A stretch of 64,000 nucleotides of DNA, taken from NCBI GenBank assembly GCA_037447655.1, contig JBBHKE010003213.1, positions 1-64,000 on the forward strand, in the 5' to 3' direction. Of this stretch, positions 1 to 10,742 are shown piece after piece. The stretch is from Zygnema cylindricum (taxonomy: Eukaryota; Streptophyta; Zygnematophyceae; Zygnematales; Zygnemataceae). A program made the position numbers and the translations under genes. Positions within the stretch are counted from its first letter, which is position 1. Every line of letters starts with the position of its first letter. The notes beneath the pieces are model-generated. The model searched no databases. It was not told where the DNA came from and saw only the letters and a list, made by a program, of their open reading frames with translations.

Positions 1-776
1 AACAAACCCGTACATAACAAACGACAATTGAACCTGGTCGTCGCAAAACCGAATCTACGCGAGACCAGGAATCTACGAAACGATCTAAAAGACATAATGA
101 CGCCAAACCACCCACAAAGACAAAACGTCAAATAATACGGCCGCGCGACATGCCACGACAGCCGATTACAACATTGAATCTAACACGCCTCATTTTTCCG
201 TTGAACATAAATTTCACGCTAATTTTGGTGGAAACTCTTTTTTTCTTCTCAAGCTTGTCTTTTTAATGACAAAACACCTCAATGATTAAAAGAAAACCAA
301 TTAAATGATGAGTGGTTAAGTCCTTGTTTTCAGTCTTCTTGAAACGCATTTTCCTTCGAGTCCATTTGTTTTCCCTTCAATTTTGTCGACAAGAAAGGTG
401 GTCTTTCTATATTTTGTAAATCCATTCACCAATCCATTATTCAAATGTTAACATGTCAATGTGGAATTGTTTCACTTAGTATTTAAAACGAGCCTCTATA
501 TATATTTTTTCGACTTGTTTAATATACAAAATGGCTGTACAGTGGCATTGTTTCTTTCATTTGTATAATAATTATTCCAATGGCAAAGATTTGCGCGGTT
601 ATGAAGTTTGAAAGCATTACTATTTAGATAAAAATACTAAAATATTAATCATTTAACTATAGATTCCTTTGGTCCATTGATGTAGAGTGTAATCGAGTTA
701 ATACTTGATTCTAAAATCCAAGCGGCGGTGAAGCCAATCCCACGCCCGAGTTGGTGTTTCGGACAGATGAGGAGGA
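1..776. other. No gene recognised
   Basis: AT-rich sequence with no open frame of note and no match I recognise. Reading both strands I see no LTR terminus, tRNA-like sequence or tandem repeat that would class it. Confidence 0.5.
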
Positions 777-970
777 ATGACAATCCCTGCTCCCTTGACG
801 TTCCCTGCTCCCTTGACGATCCTTGCTCCCTTGAATCCCTTCTTTAGATCATCTAAAGAAATATCGGAGATAGTAACCTTCTGCGGTGACTGTGGTGAAT
901 CAAGCCTCCCTTACCCCGTTGCTAACATGTGTTCCTCGTGTTACACGTTACACGGTTACACGGTTACACG
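777..970 (+). pseudogene. Possible NMD3-like zinc-finger exon fragment
   Basis: The 75-codon frame starting at 777 contains Cys36-x2-Cys39-Gly, then a Pro-rich loop, then ANMC-x2-C (Cys52, Cys55). This C-x2-C-G...P...ANMC-x2-C spacing resembles the N-terminal treble-clef zinc motif of the 60S export adaptor NMD3, where ANMC is a signature. The frame then runs into GTTACACG repeats and stops. The leading residues are an 18-bp repeat translated, so the true exon would begin nearer 840. No further NMD3 exons are recognisable downstream. It may be a relic, a retro-fragment, or coincidence. I infer similarity only from the motif. Confidence 0.25.
783..836. repeat. 18-bp tandem repeat, three copies
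   Basis: Three consecutive 18-bp units, each containing CCCTGCTCCCTTGA or a one-base variant, start at 783, 801 and 819. The period is a multiple of three, so the frame stays open and reads a repeated PAPLT-like peptide. Confidence 0.85.
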
Positions 971-1763
971 TGTGTTCCTGGTGCTTTCGCGGACTTTGAC
1001 CTGAATGGATTGGTAAGTGGTTGCGTATTTGTCTGTGAGGATTTCTTTGATACTCTCGGTGTGTGAATTAAGTCTGCCCCTGCCTATGTTGGCGTCAACT
1101 AACCTCCTTGAAGCTTTGTTTTTGTGTTCTTTGCCTTCTTTGCCTTCGTTTGTGATTTGTCCAATTTTTGTTTCGAACTTTTTTATTCCTCCTTTGGACT
1201 TTTCTTTAATTCGGCTTGGCTTTCCTCGTGAGAGATCATTAAATTCTGATGCAATCGAGAGTCTTGATTCCACGGGGGAATTTGAGTGTAGAGGTGGGGC
1301 TGGTGAGATTTGATATTTTTGCGGCCCTCGAAATTGGTGGAGTTGCAGATTGTTGGTCACTAGTTGACAACAATTTCTTTGTAAGACCCTCTTGCTCCCC
1401 CTTTCGTGTCCCTCTCACTCTTACCTTGGTCGACACTGTTTTTTTTTATTATAGCTTCATTTGGTTAGTTGTGAGCACAAAGTCTAATTTTCTGCTCGTT
1501 GTGTGATACTTAACGCAATTTTCATCCTTGAAACAATACTTGGTGCTAACACTTCTTCTAAGTTTGAGATCGTGTACGCGCACCCCTTTGTTTCGATTGA
1601 CGACGTCATTCTTCGCGGTATTGACACTATTGACGAGCTTTTCTCACTTTGCAACTTCTCTGCAAACATTTGCACCTTCCGCTTGGTAAGCAATTTCTAT
1701 CGAATCTGTGATGATTTCTTAGGTGGAGTTTGACATCCATCGTGAATCGTACGTGACATTTAC

Positions 1764-1784
1764 ACGTGTAAAAATTTTACACGT
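1764..1784. repeat. Perfect 10-bp-arm palindrome
   Basis: ACGTGTAAAA, one base, then TTTTACACGT: ten-base arms with a single-base spacer. The arms contain ACGTG cores like plant bZIP/ABRE sites. A regulatory role is only a guess. Confidence 0.6.
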
Positions 1785-2040
1785 CGAGTGTCTAACTAGT
1801 CTCCTCTCTCTCTAAGGGTGGCCTTCCATTATGCGTCTCACTAATTGTACGGAAAATTTTACTGAAGGGCATGCCTTCCTTTAGGTCGTGTCATCCTTTA
1901 GGTCGCGTCAGTAAACCACTTTTTTTTTGCGTGGCTCATTATGGTTGGTAACACGTAGGTTAATATTAGATGCTTAAAATCTTGAAAGAATCTTAGAATG
2001 CAAAGTCTGAACGCAATATCTGTACGAACGGAGGTAAAAC

Positions 2041-2110
2041 GGAGGTAATATCTGTACCACCGGAGATAATATCTGTACTAGCGGAAATAGTATCTGTACC
2101 AGTGGAGGTA
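2041..2110. repeat. 21-bp imperfect tandem repeat, about 3.3 copies
   Basis: Units starting at 2041, 2062, 2083 and 2104 share GGAG(G/A)TAATATCTGTAC with substitutions. Confidence 0.8.
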
Positions 2111-2935
2111 ATTAATGACTCGTAAAGAGGGGCATTAAATGTACTACCCAAAATTTCAAAACGCAACGACAAAAAGGCGGCGGCAAACTTTGATGGTGGG
2201 AGCGTGACGTGATAAATTCGGCGGATTCGCAGCCACCTTGGCGGAAGGCACATGGCCCTTGCGACGTGTATGCACATACGTGTGCGCTCATCATGGATTT
2301 TTTTTACCTTTTCCACACGGCCCATTTTTACACGTTCAGTCTTCGAGAATTTTCCTCCCTGTGCACGGTCTTAACAAATTGTAGGGTTAGTGACGTGGCG
2401 TCTCGGATAAAAAGTATAATAGCATCTGGCGGTCCGAATTTATGCCTACAACCTTGGACATTTTTCTATAATGATGTTTTCCTTCAAAAAAAAAAGTACC
2501 GACCTGTAGGAAACGGTATGGCTGTCAGTGTAAAACCCCAATTTTTCGCTAATCGAAAGCCACCCTAACTAGTCTTCTCATAGCCTGTTCCCACCGGAAA
2601 AAAAATCACTTTCGCAACACACGGGCGTTCGAATAATGTATGGCTTTCCGAGCACCGACTTTGTTGTTCTCGAAAGATCCCGGAAAATCGTACAAACGAA
2701 CTTCCTCAAAATATTTGAGGATATTGAAGTCAGGTTAAAGTTGCGTCTTTCTTTGAAACATGCCAACGGTAACCCCAAAAGTTGACGTAGAAAAAAAACA
2801 ACACCCCAACGGCTATTTCATAGTAATCGCGCGAAAAAGCTGTAGGACTTTAAACCATCGTCGTTGTCTTTCGAACAAGTAAGTTCAAAAAATTGCAGGT
2901 TTATTTTCGGGCATATGTTTGATGACGTCAAAGCT

Positions 2936-3057
2936 TGTGACGTGTCACAGGACACCTTCAATCGGAGTTACGTGCCAAAATTTTGGTGTGAACAAGACCC
3001 TTCGTGTGACGTGTCACAAGACACCTTCAATCAGAGTCACGTGTGAACAAGACCCTT
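2936..3057. repeat. 69-bp direct duplication
   Basis: A block containing GTGACGTGTCACA-GACACC begins near 2936 and again near 3005, followed both times by GTGTGAACAAGACCC. The core GTGACGTGTCAC is nearly self-complementary. The copies differ by a few substitutions. Confidence 0.75.
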
Positions 3058-3662
3058 ATTCCGATGAGTTTTGGGAAAATCATCGGAATGGGCAAAAAGT
3101 TACAAATGCTCCGGTGGGAACACGCTATCAGGGAGGAAACTAGCTCTTGTAGGAATATGCTATCAGGGAGGAGACAATCTCAGGAGACTAGCGAGACACT
3201 CGATAAGATGACCGCTTGCCTCGAAAACACATAATCGGACGGTCGACGTTGTCGCCCAAAAGTTTGGAGAATCTTGACGAATCTACAGTAATCATGTTTT
3301 ATAAAAAATCAAAGACAGTACGTCCCTGTACGGAAATGACCTGGATCTGTACGGAAGTGCACTTTTTCAGTAATGAACCCCCACTTTTCGCCTGATGGAG
3401 GTTCACCATTTAGCCTCCCATCTCTGCATCCCACATTTTGTTTCCCTTCCTTCCCCCTTGATTTAGCTCTCCCCGTCGTTCTCCTCCTCGGCTGTCTCCC
3501 TTTTTCAAAATGCATAATAAACCGTATTCTTCCGCCGGGAATGCCTCGACCAATCGCGGCTCGGGCCATCATAGTTCCGAAGCGGTGACGCGGCACGACC
3601 CGACCAATCACACAGAACGAACCAAAAGGGCGTCAGCGCCGCCCGTATCCGAGAATCGGCGC

Positions 3663-6097
3663 ATGGCGGAAGAGCAATTGGACTCCGCATTTAGTTTCCT
3701 GGAACGTGTAAATAGAAATATTTCGGTGGAAGATTTCTCACTACGCCAAAAGATCGTCGCAGGTAAGAATCTAGACCGAAAACCTTTGTAAGTCCTCGTA
3801 AACCCTCGTTGCTGAGATTCGGCAATATGCTCATTCACTATCCCATTCAAAGACTGTTTTACTGCAGAATAATTTTCATAAACGAGGAGTTTGTATGCGT
3901 GTGCTACTTCATTTTTCTTGGAATCCACAGTCTGGCAGATTCGGTTTTTGCTGGGTTTTGACTTAAAAATAAATCCATCTCTGAGTCGTGGTAACTGAAT
4001 TTCTGCCAGAATGGAGTTCTCCAGACACTCATGTCACGTTGTGCTACACTTCTGGAATTCAATGTTTTATATACAAATTGTTTCTTTCTGGATTTGTTTG
4101 AAGAATGTCAATGGAACAGTTGCAGTTTTGGTGGGCAGTTGTACGAACGATTCCTCGCTATTGCTGATTGAAGTTGAACTGCTTATTTTTTTGCAGATTA
4201 TGCAAAACGTTTTGACGATGTGAAATTTATCCCTCAAGACGACGTTAAATCAATCCCTCAAGCCATCTATTTTTTCAGAAGATTAGTGTTTTTGCCGCTG
4301 GGCTTTCTTCAGGAAATGCTAAACCAGTTTAAAGTGTCATCTCTGGCCTTTGTCCAAACTATCGAGAACGGTGTTACGAGTGCGAGAACTGCGGTGGATC
4401 TTGGATATGATTGTGCAGACAGTTATCATTTATATTCTATTTATTGGACTCCAAAAATGATCTTGTGAGTGGTTAACCAGCATTTTTTTTTTTTTGTTGT
4501 GGTTGTTTTGGAGGGAGAGGATCGTGGGTTTCCTCTTGGCTTTAAGCCTATTCTCTGGACTCCAAATAACATTATATTAATAGTAAACAGTCGGTGCTTA
4601 ATTGTGCTGGAATTGCTGGGCAAAAAACTATGACTTTACTATTTTAATTCATTTTATGTCTCAAAAGGATGGTTTAGAAACGTCAAATTTCCTAGTCTCC
4701 CTAAGCACTAAGTAGAAGAACATAAGTTCACGAGCACGGAAGTATGGAAAAAGAAAACGAAGCAACCTAAAGACTTTCCTGAAAAAGTAATCTGAAAGAA
4801 CTAAAATATTGTTGTGACCCTAAAAGCTAAAAAATCTCGTGAAAAGAAGAAAAAAAGGTCCACTAAGGACGTACATATGTTAAAAAGACACTCTCAAATG
4901 TTTCAATTTGAATTAAACCCCCAGTAGCTACTAAAACAACATCCCCAAATGTGTTATCTTGAGAAAAATAACCAATAGCTACTAAAACAACATTCCCAAA
5001 CGTGTTTTTCTCAATGGAACTAGATGGATGAGCGACAACAATGTCATACACATGTACGACAAAGCCACGTGGTATGCCCCGGTTCCCTCGGGAAACGAAA
5101 TGCATTTATACTTTGGAATCGAAGCTATAGAAACTTACACAATGCCCACATGGCAGAAATGGGTGGATTTGGGGACAAACACGGATTCCATTACCGCTTC
5201 TTTCAAAAATGTAACCATAAGAAGTCCCCTTCTAACTATGCCAAAAATTAACCGGAAAGCTGTGAAGGCACCGATGTTGACTATGGCGACCGACTATTGC
5301 GGGGACCACATGAGCTTCGAAAGGTCGAGCAGTTCGGCAAATATTATGTTTGATAACGTTAATTGCGGTGAGTGGTCGTGGGGAGAATGGATATAGGTGT
5401 GAGTATCAGATCGGGAGAAGTCATCATTTTCTGTAATGGATTATTTATGTCTATTTTTATGGAGGTACCATTTAGCCCAAAAAAGAAATCACCTGAGAAT
5501 ATTTAATAAAAAATAAAACATTTACATTTCTTATGCAGGAGGTCGGTTCCATTCGGGTTTATCCTACTTCTCCGGTGAATTCACGACGAAGTTCAAATGC
5601 GCCGATGGAAATACGAGTGGACTTTTGCCTTCATTCTATGTAAGAAAAAGAAAAGAAATTAAAAGAGAATAAAAAAACAAATAACCACTTCTTTCATCTT
5701 TTTCTGCATCTAAAATATCTTCCTTCGTGCTATTCCTTTCCAACTTCTCACAAATCCTATAAAGAATGACTTTCCGAAATCCAACAAATTAAAAATTTGT
5801 TTTCAATACACTTCTCAGGACAAAGGCAGAATGTGATGTCACCGTCTTTGTCTTGTTCTTTTGCCGACATTTTATGTGCTTTCGGGAATTTCTTTATGCC
5901 AGCTGTCATCTCGGGAAGGGACAATTGATCAGGACGAAATTGATTTTGAGTGGATAGGATACAATAAAAGAGTGGTACAAACTAATTATTTTGTAAACGG
6001 AAAAGGGGGACATGAACTTTGGTTGGACCTCGGATTTGATTGTTCCACCGATTTTCATACATATACTATTCGATGGTCTCCCGTAAGCATTCGGTGG

Positions 6098-6149
<52 letters not shown>

Positions 6150-7086
6150 CCCCCCCCTCTCTCTCTCTCTCGCTCTCGCTCCTATTCCCCCCCGATCCCT
6201 CTCTCCCGATTCCCATCTCTCTCTTACCTCCTCACTCCCCCCCCACACCTCTCACTCTCTCTCTCTCTCTCAATTTTTCCTCTCTCCTTTTTGGGTCCCT
6301 CCCCCTCTCCCACCAGTCTCTCTCTTTGTCTCTCCCTGTCCCGCTCGTCTCGCTCTCTCCTCTATCCCCCTTTTTTCTCTCCTTCTCTCCTCTCTCGCCC
6401 ATCTATCGACCTATCTCTCTCTCCCCCTTTCTTCTCCCTTTTGTTGCCCCCTCTGTCTCTCTCTCCCTCTTTTTCATCAATCTCAATATTTTTTAATGTT
6501 ATTAGACTTTACAAGTGTTGACGTAAAAAACGTGCAGTTCGATATCCGGAATTGTGGTAAAATCCACACTAAAAATTATATAAAATTGGACCCACTAGCG
6601 TAACATCTGAACTGGTAACAGGCGTAACATCTGAACTGGTAACAGTGGTTAGTACATTCACAGCTAAAGTGAAAGGTCCTAAGTTCAAGTCCCGGCCTGC
6701 TCATCATTCCCTTTAATGGGATCGTCCATTCTATCCCCCGATTCTAGGAATCTTAACAATAAATACTTATGGCTAGAAGCTAGCATGAAAGCCTCCATTT
6801 CTTCGTTATGATTTCCATTAAGAAGAAAAGGAGTATTTGTTTTCCAAAATAAGAGAGATAATTTATTTTTATTTTTTTTAACAGGTGGTTTGTCGACAGT
6901 GTTTTACGCCGAGAAGTTTTTAAGAGTAGTGTTCAAGAGTATCCGGTAAAACCACAATTCTTATACGCTTCCATTTGGAATGCTAGTGGGTTCAATTTTG
7001 GGTCGTGGTCGGGAGTTTGGGACGGAAAAGATGTTCCTTTCGTCTATCAGTATCGAAATATTCAAATTACTTCTCCGGTTAAATAA
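3663..7086 (+). CDS. Tandem-domain GH16 glucan hydrolase/transglycosylase-like gene, six exons
   Basis: Exons assembled by eye: 3663-3762, 4197-4464, 5024-5367, 5539-5639, 5903-6093, 6885-7086, all with GT-AG introns and matching phases, stop TAA at 7084. The model gives about 401 residues (start could be 3510 instead, about 452). Residues about 34-195 form a first GH16 unit and residues about 215-401 a second. The second holds DEIDFE, then the HTYTIRWSP and WFVD strands and the closing YQYRNIQIT strand. GH16 enzymes cleave or transfer beta-glucans and xyloglucan, normally in the cell wall. There is no XET_C extension as in true XTH proteins. No signal peptide is visible at either start, so a 5' exon may be missing. 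Which GH16 subfamily it belongs to cannot be decided by eye. Confidence 0.75.
4197..5225 (+). other. GH16 domain A of the tandem gene, catalytic residues lost
   Basis: Exon 4197-4464 ends in DLGYDCADSYHLYSIYWTP, which matches domain B's DLGFDCSTDFHTYTIRWSP. Exon 5024 onward continues WMSDNNV... and closes with SFKNVTIRSP, matching YRNIQITSP. Aligning backward without gaps from the shared VQT, the position of DEIDFE in domain B reads QEMLNQ here: the first Glu is kept (4313-4315), the Asp is Leu (4319-4321) and the second Glu is Gln (4325-4327). The exon-end phase (phase 2) and the preceding intron phase (phase 1) equal those of domain B. This implies an intragenic or tandem duplication followed by loss of catalysis in the first copy. 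Confidence 0.7.
4923..5013. repeat. 51-bp tandem duplication inside the intron
   Basis: TAGCTACTAAAACAACAT starts near 4925 and its close copy near 4976, each followed by CCCAAA(T/C)GTGTT. It lies in the intron just upstream of the exon at 5024 and supplies no coding sequence. Confidence 0.75.
6100..6480. repeat. CT microsatellite and 380-bp pyrimidine tract in the last GH16 intron
   Basis: Pure (CT)n begins seven bases after the splice donor at 6094 and grades into mixed C/T sequence with C and T homopolymers up to about 6480. Long open frames rich in Ser, Leu and Pro on the plus strand and Arg/Glu on the minus strand are by-products of this composition. Confidence 0.95.
6598..6645. repeat. 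Exact 24-bp tandem duplication
   Basis: The 24-bp unit beginning GCGTAACATCTG occurs at 6598-6621 and 6622-6645 without a mismatch. It forms the 5' edge of the tRNA-like insert in the intron. Confidence 0.9.
6622..6790 (+). mobile_element. tRNA-like, SINE-like insert in GH16 intron
   Basis: TGGTAACAGTGG resembles a Pol III A box (one extra base). TTCAC-AGCTAAA-GTGAA is a perfect five-pair anticodon-like stem with a seven-base loop. AGTTCAAGTCC at about 6690 is a near-perfect B box. The spacing between boxes fits a tRNA-derived SINE head. The tail near 6765 is AT-rich. No target duplication is certain. Confidence 0.45.
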
Positions 7087-8573
7087 TGGAATTTCGATCA
7101 ATATTTCATATATTTTTTAAAGTTTGTTTTAGAAACCCATTGGTTGAGGTTTTATACAGGTAATTATACATCCCACTGTTGGGATTTCGCAGAGATTTTT
7201 TTGTTTTTTTACACAGTCTTGGGTAAATTTCTTGTTCTATTTTCTTTTTTCTCTGACTGTATTATTAACGCAATTTCGCATTGCTCATAATGTTTAGTTT
7301 TTAATTTACTTTTGTTTCTTGTTCATATTTTTGTAAATAGTCCACTTATCAGCCGGTTAAGGGCTTTGGGGGTAAAGTACATCACAGATTTAGTTAGTTT
7401 CAGCTTTAGGATAAGTTTTAGTTTCCTTTTTTACTTCTGTTTATAGTTTGGGTTCAGGTTCAGTTTAAGATGCTACTTAAAAAAACGAGGATTAGACATC
7501 CTTAACTTGTATAAAAAAAAATATATGAAACCAAATTGCCCAATTTGGTAATTTAATGTATTTTATTTCCAGATGCTGTCTGAGCCGATATGGTTCCATT
7601 TTCACATTTTTTAAAATTTTTTTTTGGGAGTTCCTGTTTTGTTCTTGACACTTTTAGGAAAAGGAAAAGGTTATTTTTATGATCCTATAGTTGATGTTGT
7701 GTTTTGTATGAGCTAAGACTGTTTGCATGATTTACGTTGCAATTTAAATGTTTGTCTCAATTTCTTCAATGAGCTCACACTAATCATGGTGGAATTTGTT
7801 TCTTTCACAAAAAACCTCTCTTAGATTAAAACTTTTGTTTTTGTTTTTTCTTGAGGCGTTTTTTTCTTCAATTCCATCAAATTTCATTTCTGCATTTATA
7901 GCATGAGTGAGAATTAAAGTGAAGGCGTGTTTGAAGCCATGATAGGTAACACAGACAAGAGTTTGTTGCTTCCAATGCATTCACTACTCGAATATGTAAA
8001 CTCGGATGTTCTTTTAAGTGTGAAGACATCCTTTTATACAAATTCTAGAAGTACTAATCGCACTGTACTTGAAGATTTGTAAAAACGGAACAAAGAAAGT
8101 TATCTTATTTGTACAAGTGAACACAAGAAGGTACAAAAGACAAAAGAATGAAAGGTAAAGGTATTGTAGCACGCACCAAAATGAATATAAAAAAGAATAA
8201 AAGGTATTGTAGTGCGCTACCAAAATGAATACATATGAAGAGCGACATTAAAGACAAAAGAGACTAAAGTAATTGACGTAGAAGAATCATGTGACGTGAC
8301 AAACAATCGAATGTAATGGCCGTAGAAATTCAGGTAAAAAAAACAAAGGAAACAACAATACTACGTGAGCTTTAACACCCTTCCTCAAGCCAAAACTAGA
8401 AAATAAAATTAAATGAGCATAGGAGGAGAATTTAGCCAAGAAGAAAAGGAATCAAAGCCCATAAGAGAACCAATGTTGTCCAAAATGGGCTCGATTCGGA
8501 AACGTGGTGGCAAAAATTGGCCATCTCATCCGTGGATTAAATATAAAGAAAGCGAAGAGTCCCATCCTCCACA
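7087..8573. other. 3' flank of the GH16 gene; no gene recognised
   Basis: AT-rich sequence with no convincing coding frame. At about 8370-8420 the text AACACCCTTCCTCAAGCC followed by an ACTAGAAAATAAA string resembles the polypurine tract and terminus zone of a Copia element on the opposite strand, but no LTR can be delimited. Confidence 0.45.
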
Positions 8574-8783
8574 CGCTCTGGAGTGATATTTATTGCAATC
8601 TATGTTGATGATCTGTTATTACTGAGCAAATCACTCGAAAAGGTTAATAAATTAAAGAAAGATCTGAGAAGTCAGTTTGACATGAAAGATCTAGGGGAGG
8701 CTAGATACATTTTGGGAATTCAGATGGCCAAAAACTATCATGTGGGAAAAAAAGGATTTCTAAATTTTCTTTCAATGGTCTGA
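8574..8783 (+). pseudogene. Copia reverse transcriptase fragment
   Basis: The frame from 8583 reads IFIAIYVDDLLLLSKSLEK and then FDMKDLGEARYILGIQM, the YVDD catalytic block and downstream thumb of a Ty1/Copia RT. It is closely related to the RTs of elements C1, C2, C6 and C7 in this window. It is cut off on both sides and ends in a foreign stop at 8781. The flanks show no LTR. It is a solitary relic. Confidence 0.85.
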
Positions 8784-10742
8784 GCTTGGGGGAATTAGCG
8801 GATATCGGGTGGATTCTTTATAGGAGAGTGTCCCTCTCCTTACGGGGCAAGTGGTCACTTTGGTCCTTTGAAAGGGAAGTATGTGGAGGTAACCAAGGGA
8901 ATCGGTACGAGAAATCTAGCTTAACGTGGAGGACTGTAAATTTTGGGGAATGATATTGTACACAAGTTTTCGGTGAGCCAGATCCATCGGTTTGGAATTT
9001 TTAAAGCACGAGAACCTCCCATAGCGAAAGGAATCGGCTTTGGCACTGCCAAGGTAGGTGAATGCACGCGCTGGTGAAAGAGTCGTCCGAGGTGATTGCA
9101 GGTGAAGGAGGGCTACTTTTCAGAGCATCGATCTTCCTTCTGCTCGCATGAAGCGGTGATTCAAGACCGAATGCATTGCCAAAAGGGCGTTTAGAATTTT
9201 GGGGAGAGCGGTGGTCATTGGTTACCAATAAAGGGGAATTTGCATTAAGGTGGCTCTAGGGATAGGAAGCCATCCCAAAACTTCATGGTCGGAATTTCTT
9301 CTCGGTTTCCACCAAGGTCAGAAACCTGTATTTCTTAGGAGGTACTCTTTTGGAGGAAAGAAGTAAGTCCCGGGTTGCCTTCGTCCCTAATCTTTTGGGG
9401 GAAAGAAGTAATTCCCGGGTTGCTTTCGTCCCTAACTTATAGAAGGTTTATAGTTACAATCGTCCACGAGTAATCAAATGGAGGGTACCAAGGAATAGGG
9501 GAGCATTTATTCACCGTTTTGAGCAAGAGGGAATTGTCGGACTAACGTACAGGGTCATCCGGCCGGGGTAGGGAACTTGGATAACACTAAGTATGGGAAT
9601 TGAACGACCATCCGTCTCCGAGGAAGAGGAGCTGCCAAGGCCTCGTGAAAGAAGTCGAGATAAGGAAGCTAACCGGGAGCGTTTTTTTCCAAAAAATATA
9701 TTTTCCATGATCATTTTCAGTGGTAAAATTTTGAGTACATAGGGTTTGAAGAATTATGAAATCTTATGTTCAAATAATGCTAAGAAACAAAAGGCTAATA
9801 AAATTTAGTTTGCCAAATTTGGAGGATATGGGACTAAGCTATAAGGTCCCAAAGCCGGTTATAAATCTCAAAAAAATGGAAACTTTCACACGATGAAGAT
9901 TTAATGTTGCCAGATGCATCTCATTAACTTTATAGAAATCTTAAGAAATGACGTAACATATGAGTTACTTTTTAGGCCATTTGGATGAGAAACTGTAGAG
10001 ATATGAGTTTCCGCACATAAGGTTGTTGGTCGAGTATAGACAGAGAAAGAAACAGGCTATAAGTTCATCTGGACACGTGAAACAATGCTGTTCTGATTTG
10101 CAATAAAACGCTAAAGATACAAGCTGCAGGTCAGGAATTTCTTCAAGTCAATCAAAGCACTGCTAAGGGAGATATGGGGTTTTGAAGGTAGCGGAATTCT
10201 TTGAAACCGATTCTTTAATATTGACGACGTCTTCACGGGAAACGTCGCCTTAGAATCTTAGGAGGTGCAAAAAACAAACCCCAGCCCATGTCATCCTAAG
10301 AAGGGGATCCCTTTTCACCCACGCCTTTAGGGATGCCTCGGATTCAGCATCTTCTATCGGTAGGAACCGTTTGGACAGTACGTCCAAGCTGTACAACATC
10401 CTCAAACTTCAAGCGTATGGAGAGAAATCATGGAGAACTAATGTATCCCAAAAAGTATTGAAAGTTTGTTTTTTTTTTTTCTTTACACCGATAACTATTA
10501 ACGGTGTAGTCAACATCACTTTTTTGTACACTGTCTTTCCAAATTTACGTTAAGAACACTATTTTAGTCGAGATTCATAAATTATAGTTACTTACAATAT
10601 TAAATGGATCATATTAGGCTTTGCCCCGTCATTTCAACCAAGATTTGTATTACGCACTCTAATTTCACTTTAACACTTATAAATACTTTAATCTTCTAGA
10701 GATGGGAAATAAAATGGGGTTCACTCCTCCTTAAAACTAAAT
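8784..10742. other. No gene recognised
   Basis: Sequence of unknown origin, probably decayed repeat. The ORFs present are short and lack domains. Apart from one 45-bp duplication nothing can be named. Confidence 0.4.
9352..9437. repeat. 45-bp tandem duplication
   Basis: GAAAGAAGTAAGTCCCGGGT and its copy GAAAGAAGTAATTCCCGGGT lie 45 bp apart, each followed by TGC(C/T)TTCGTCCCTAA. Confidence 0.85.

Larger units (their letters stand above)
971..3509. other. No gene recognised; scattered short repeats
   Basis: Several short open frames exist on both strands, but none has a recognisable domain or codon pattern. A 216-base plus frame at 3373-3588 contains a hydrophobic stretch (LALPVVLLLGCLPFS) reminiscent of a signal peptide. 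It lies just upstream of the GH16 gene but is in a different frame. The stretch may include promoter and 5' leader of that gene. Nothing else can be supported. Confidence 0.4.
5270..7086 (+). other. GH16 domain B of the tandem gene, active-site motif intact
   Basis: The domain begins near ATDYCGDHMSFER in exon 5024-5367 and continues through FHSGLSYFSGEF and TSGLLPSFY. The active site DEIDFE lies at 5933-5950: nucleophile Glu 5936-5938, Asp 5942-5944, acid/base Glu 5948-5950. It is followed by EWIGYN..VQTNYF, a pattern seen in fungal Crh and lichenase-like GH16 as well as plant forms, then the Trp-rich acceptor face GSWSGVWDG. The E-x-D-x-E spacing without an inserted residue is that of the XTH/lichenase/Crh side of GH16. 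It ends two codons after the last strand. Confidence 0.85.

Noticed and set aside
3373-3588. ORF with signal-peptide-like LALPVVLLLGCLPFS just upstream of the GH16 gene
   Set aside because: It is in a different frame from the first GH16 exon and no intron joining the two is evident. It was kept only as a note because the true 5' end of the gene is unknown.
5903-6093. Bacterial lichenase contamination or horizontal transfer
   Set aside because: The gene has spliceosomal introns in consistent phases and lies in retroelement-rich nuclear DNA. Transfer in the deep past cannot be judged by eye.
6040-6603. Long Ser/Leu/Pro-rich open frames on the plus strand and Arg/Glu-rich one on the minus strand
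   Set aside because: They are products of the CT microsatellite in the intron; any CT repeat is open in several frames.
9001-9714. Minus-strand ORFs of 67-75 codons
   Set aside because: No domain, no conserved counterpart elsewhere in the window, and surrounding sequence looks like decayed repeat.
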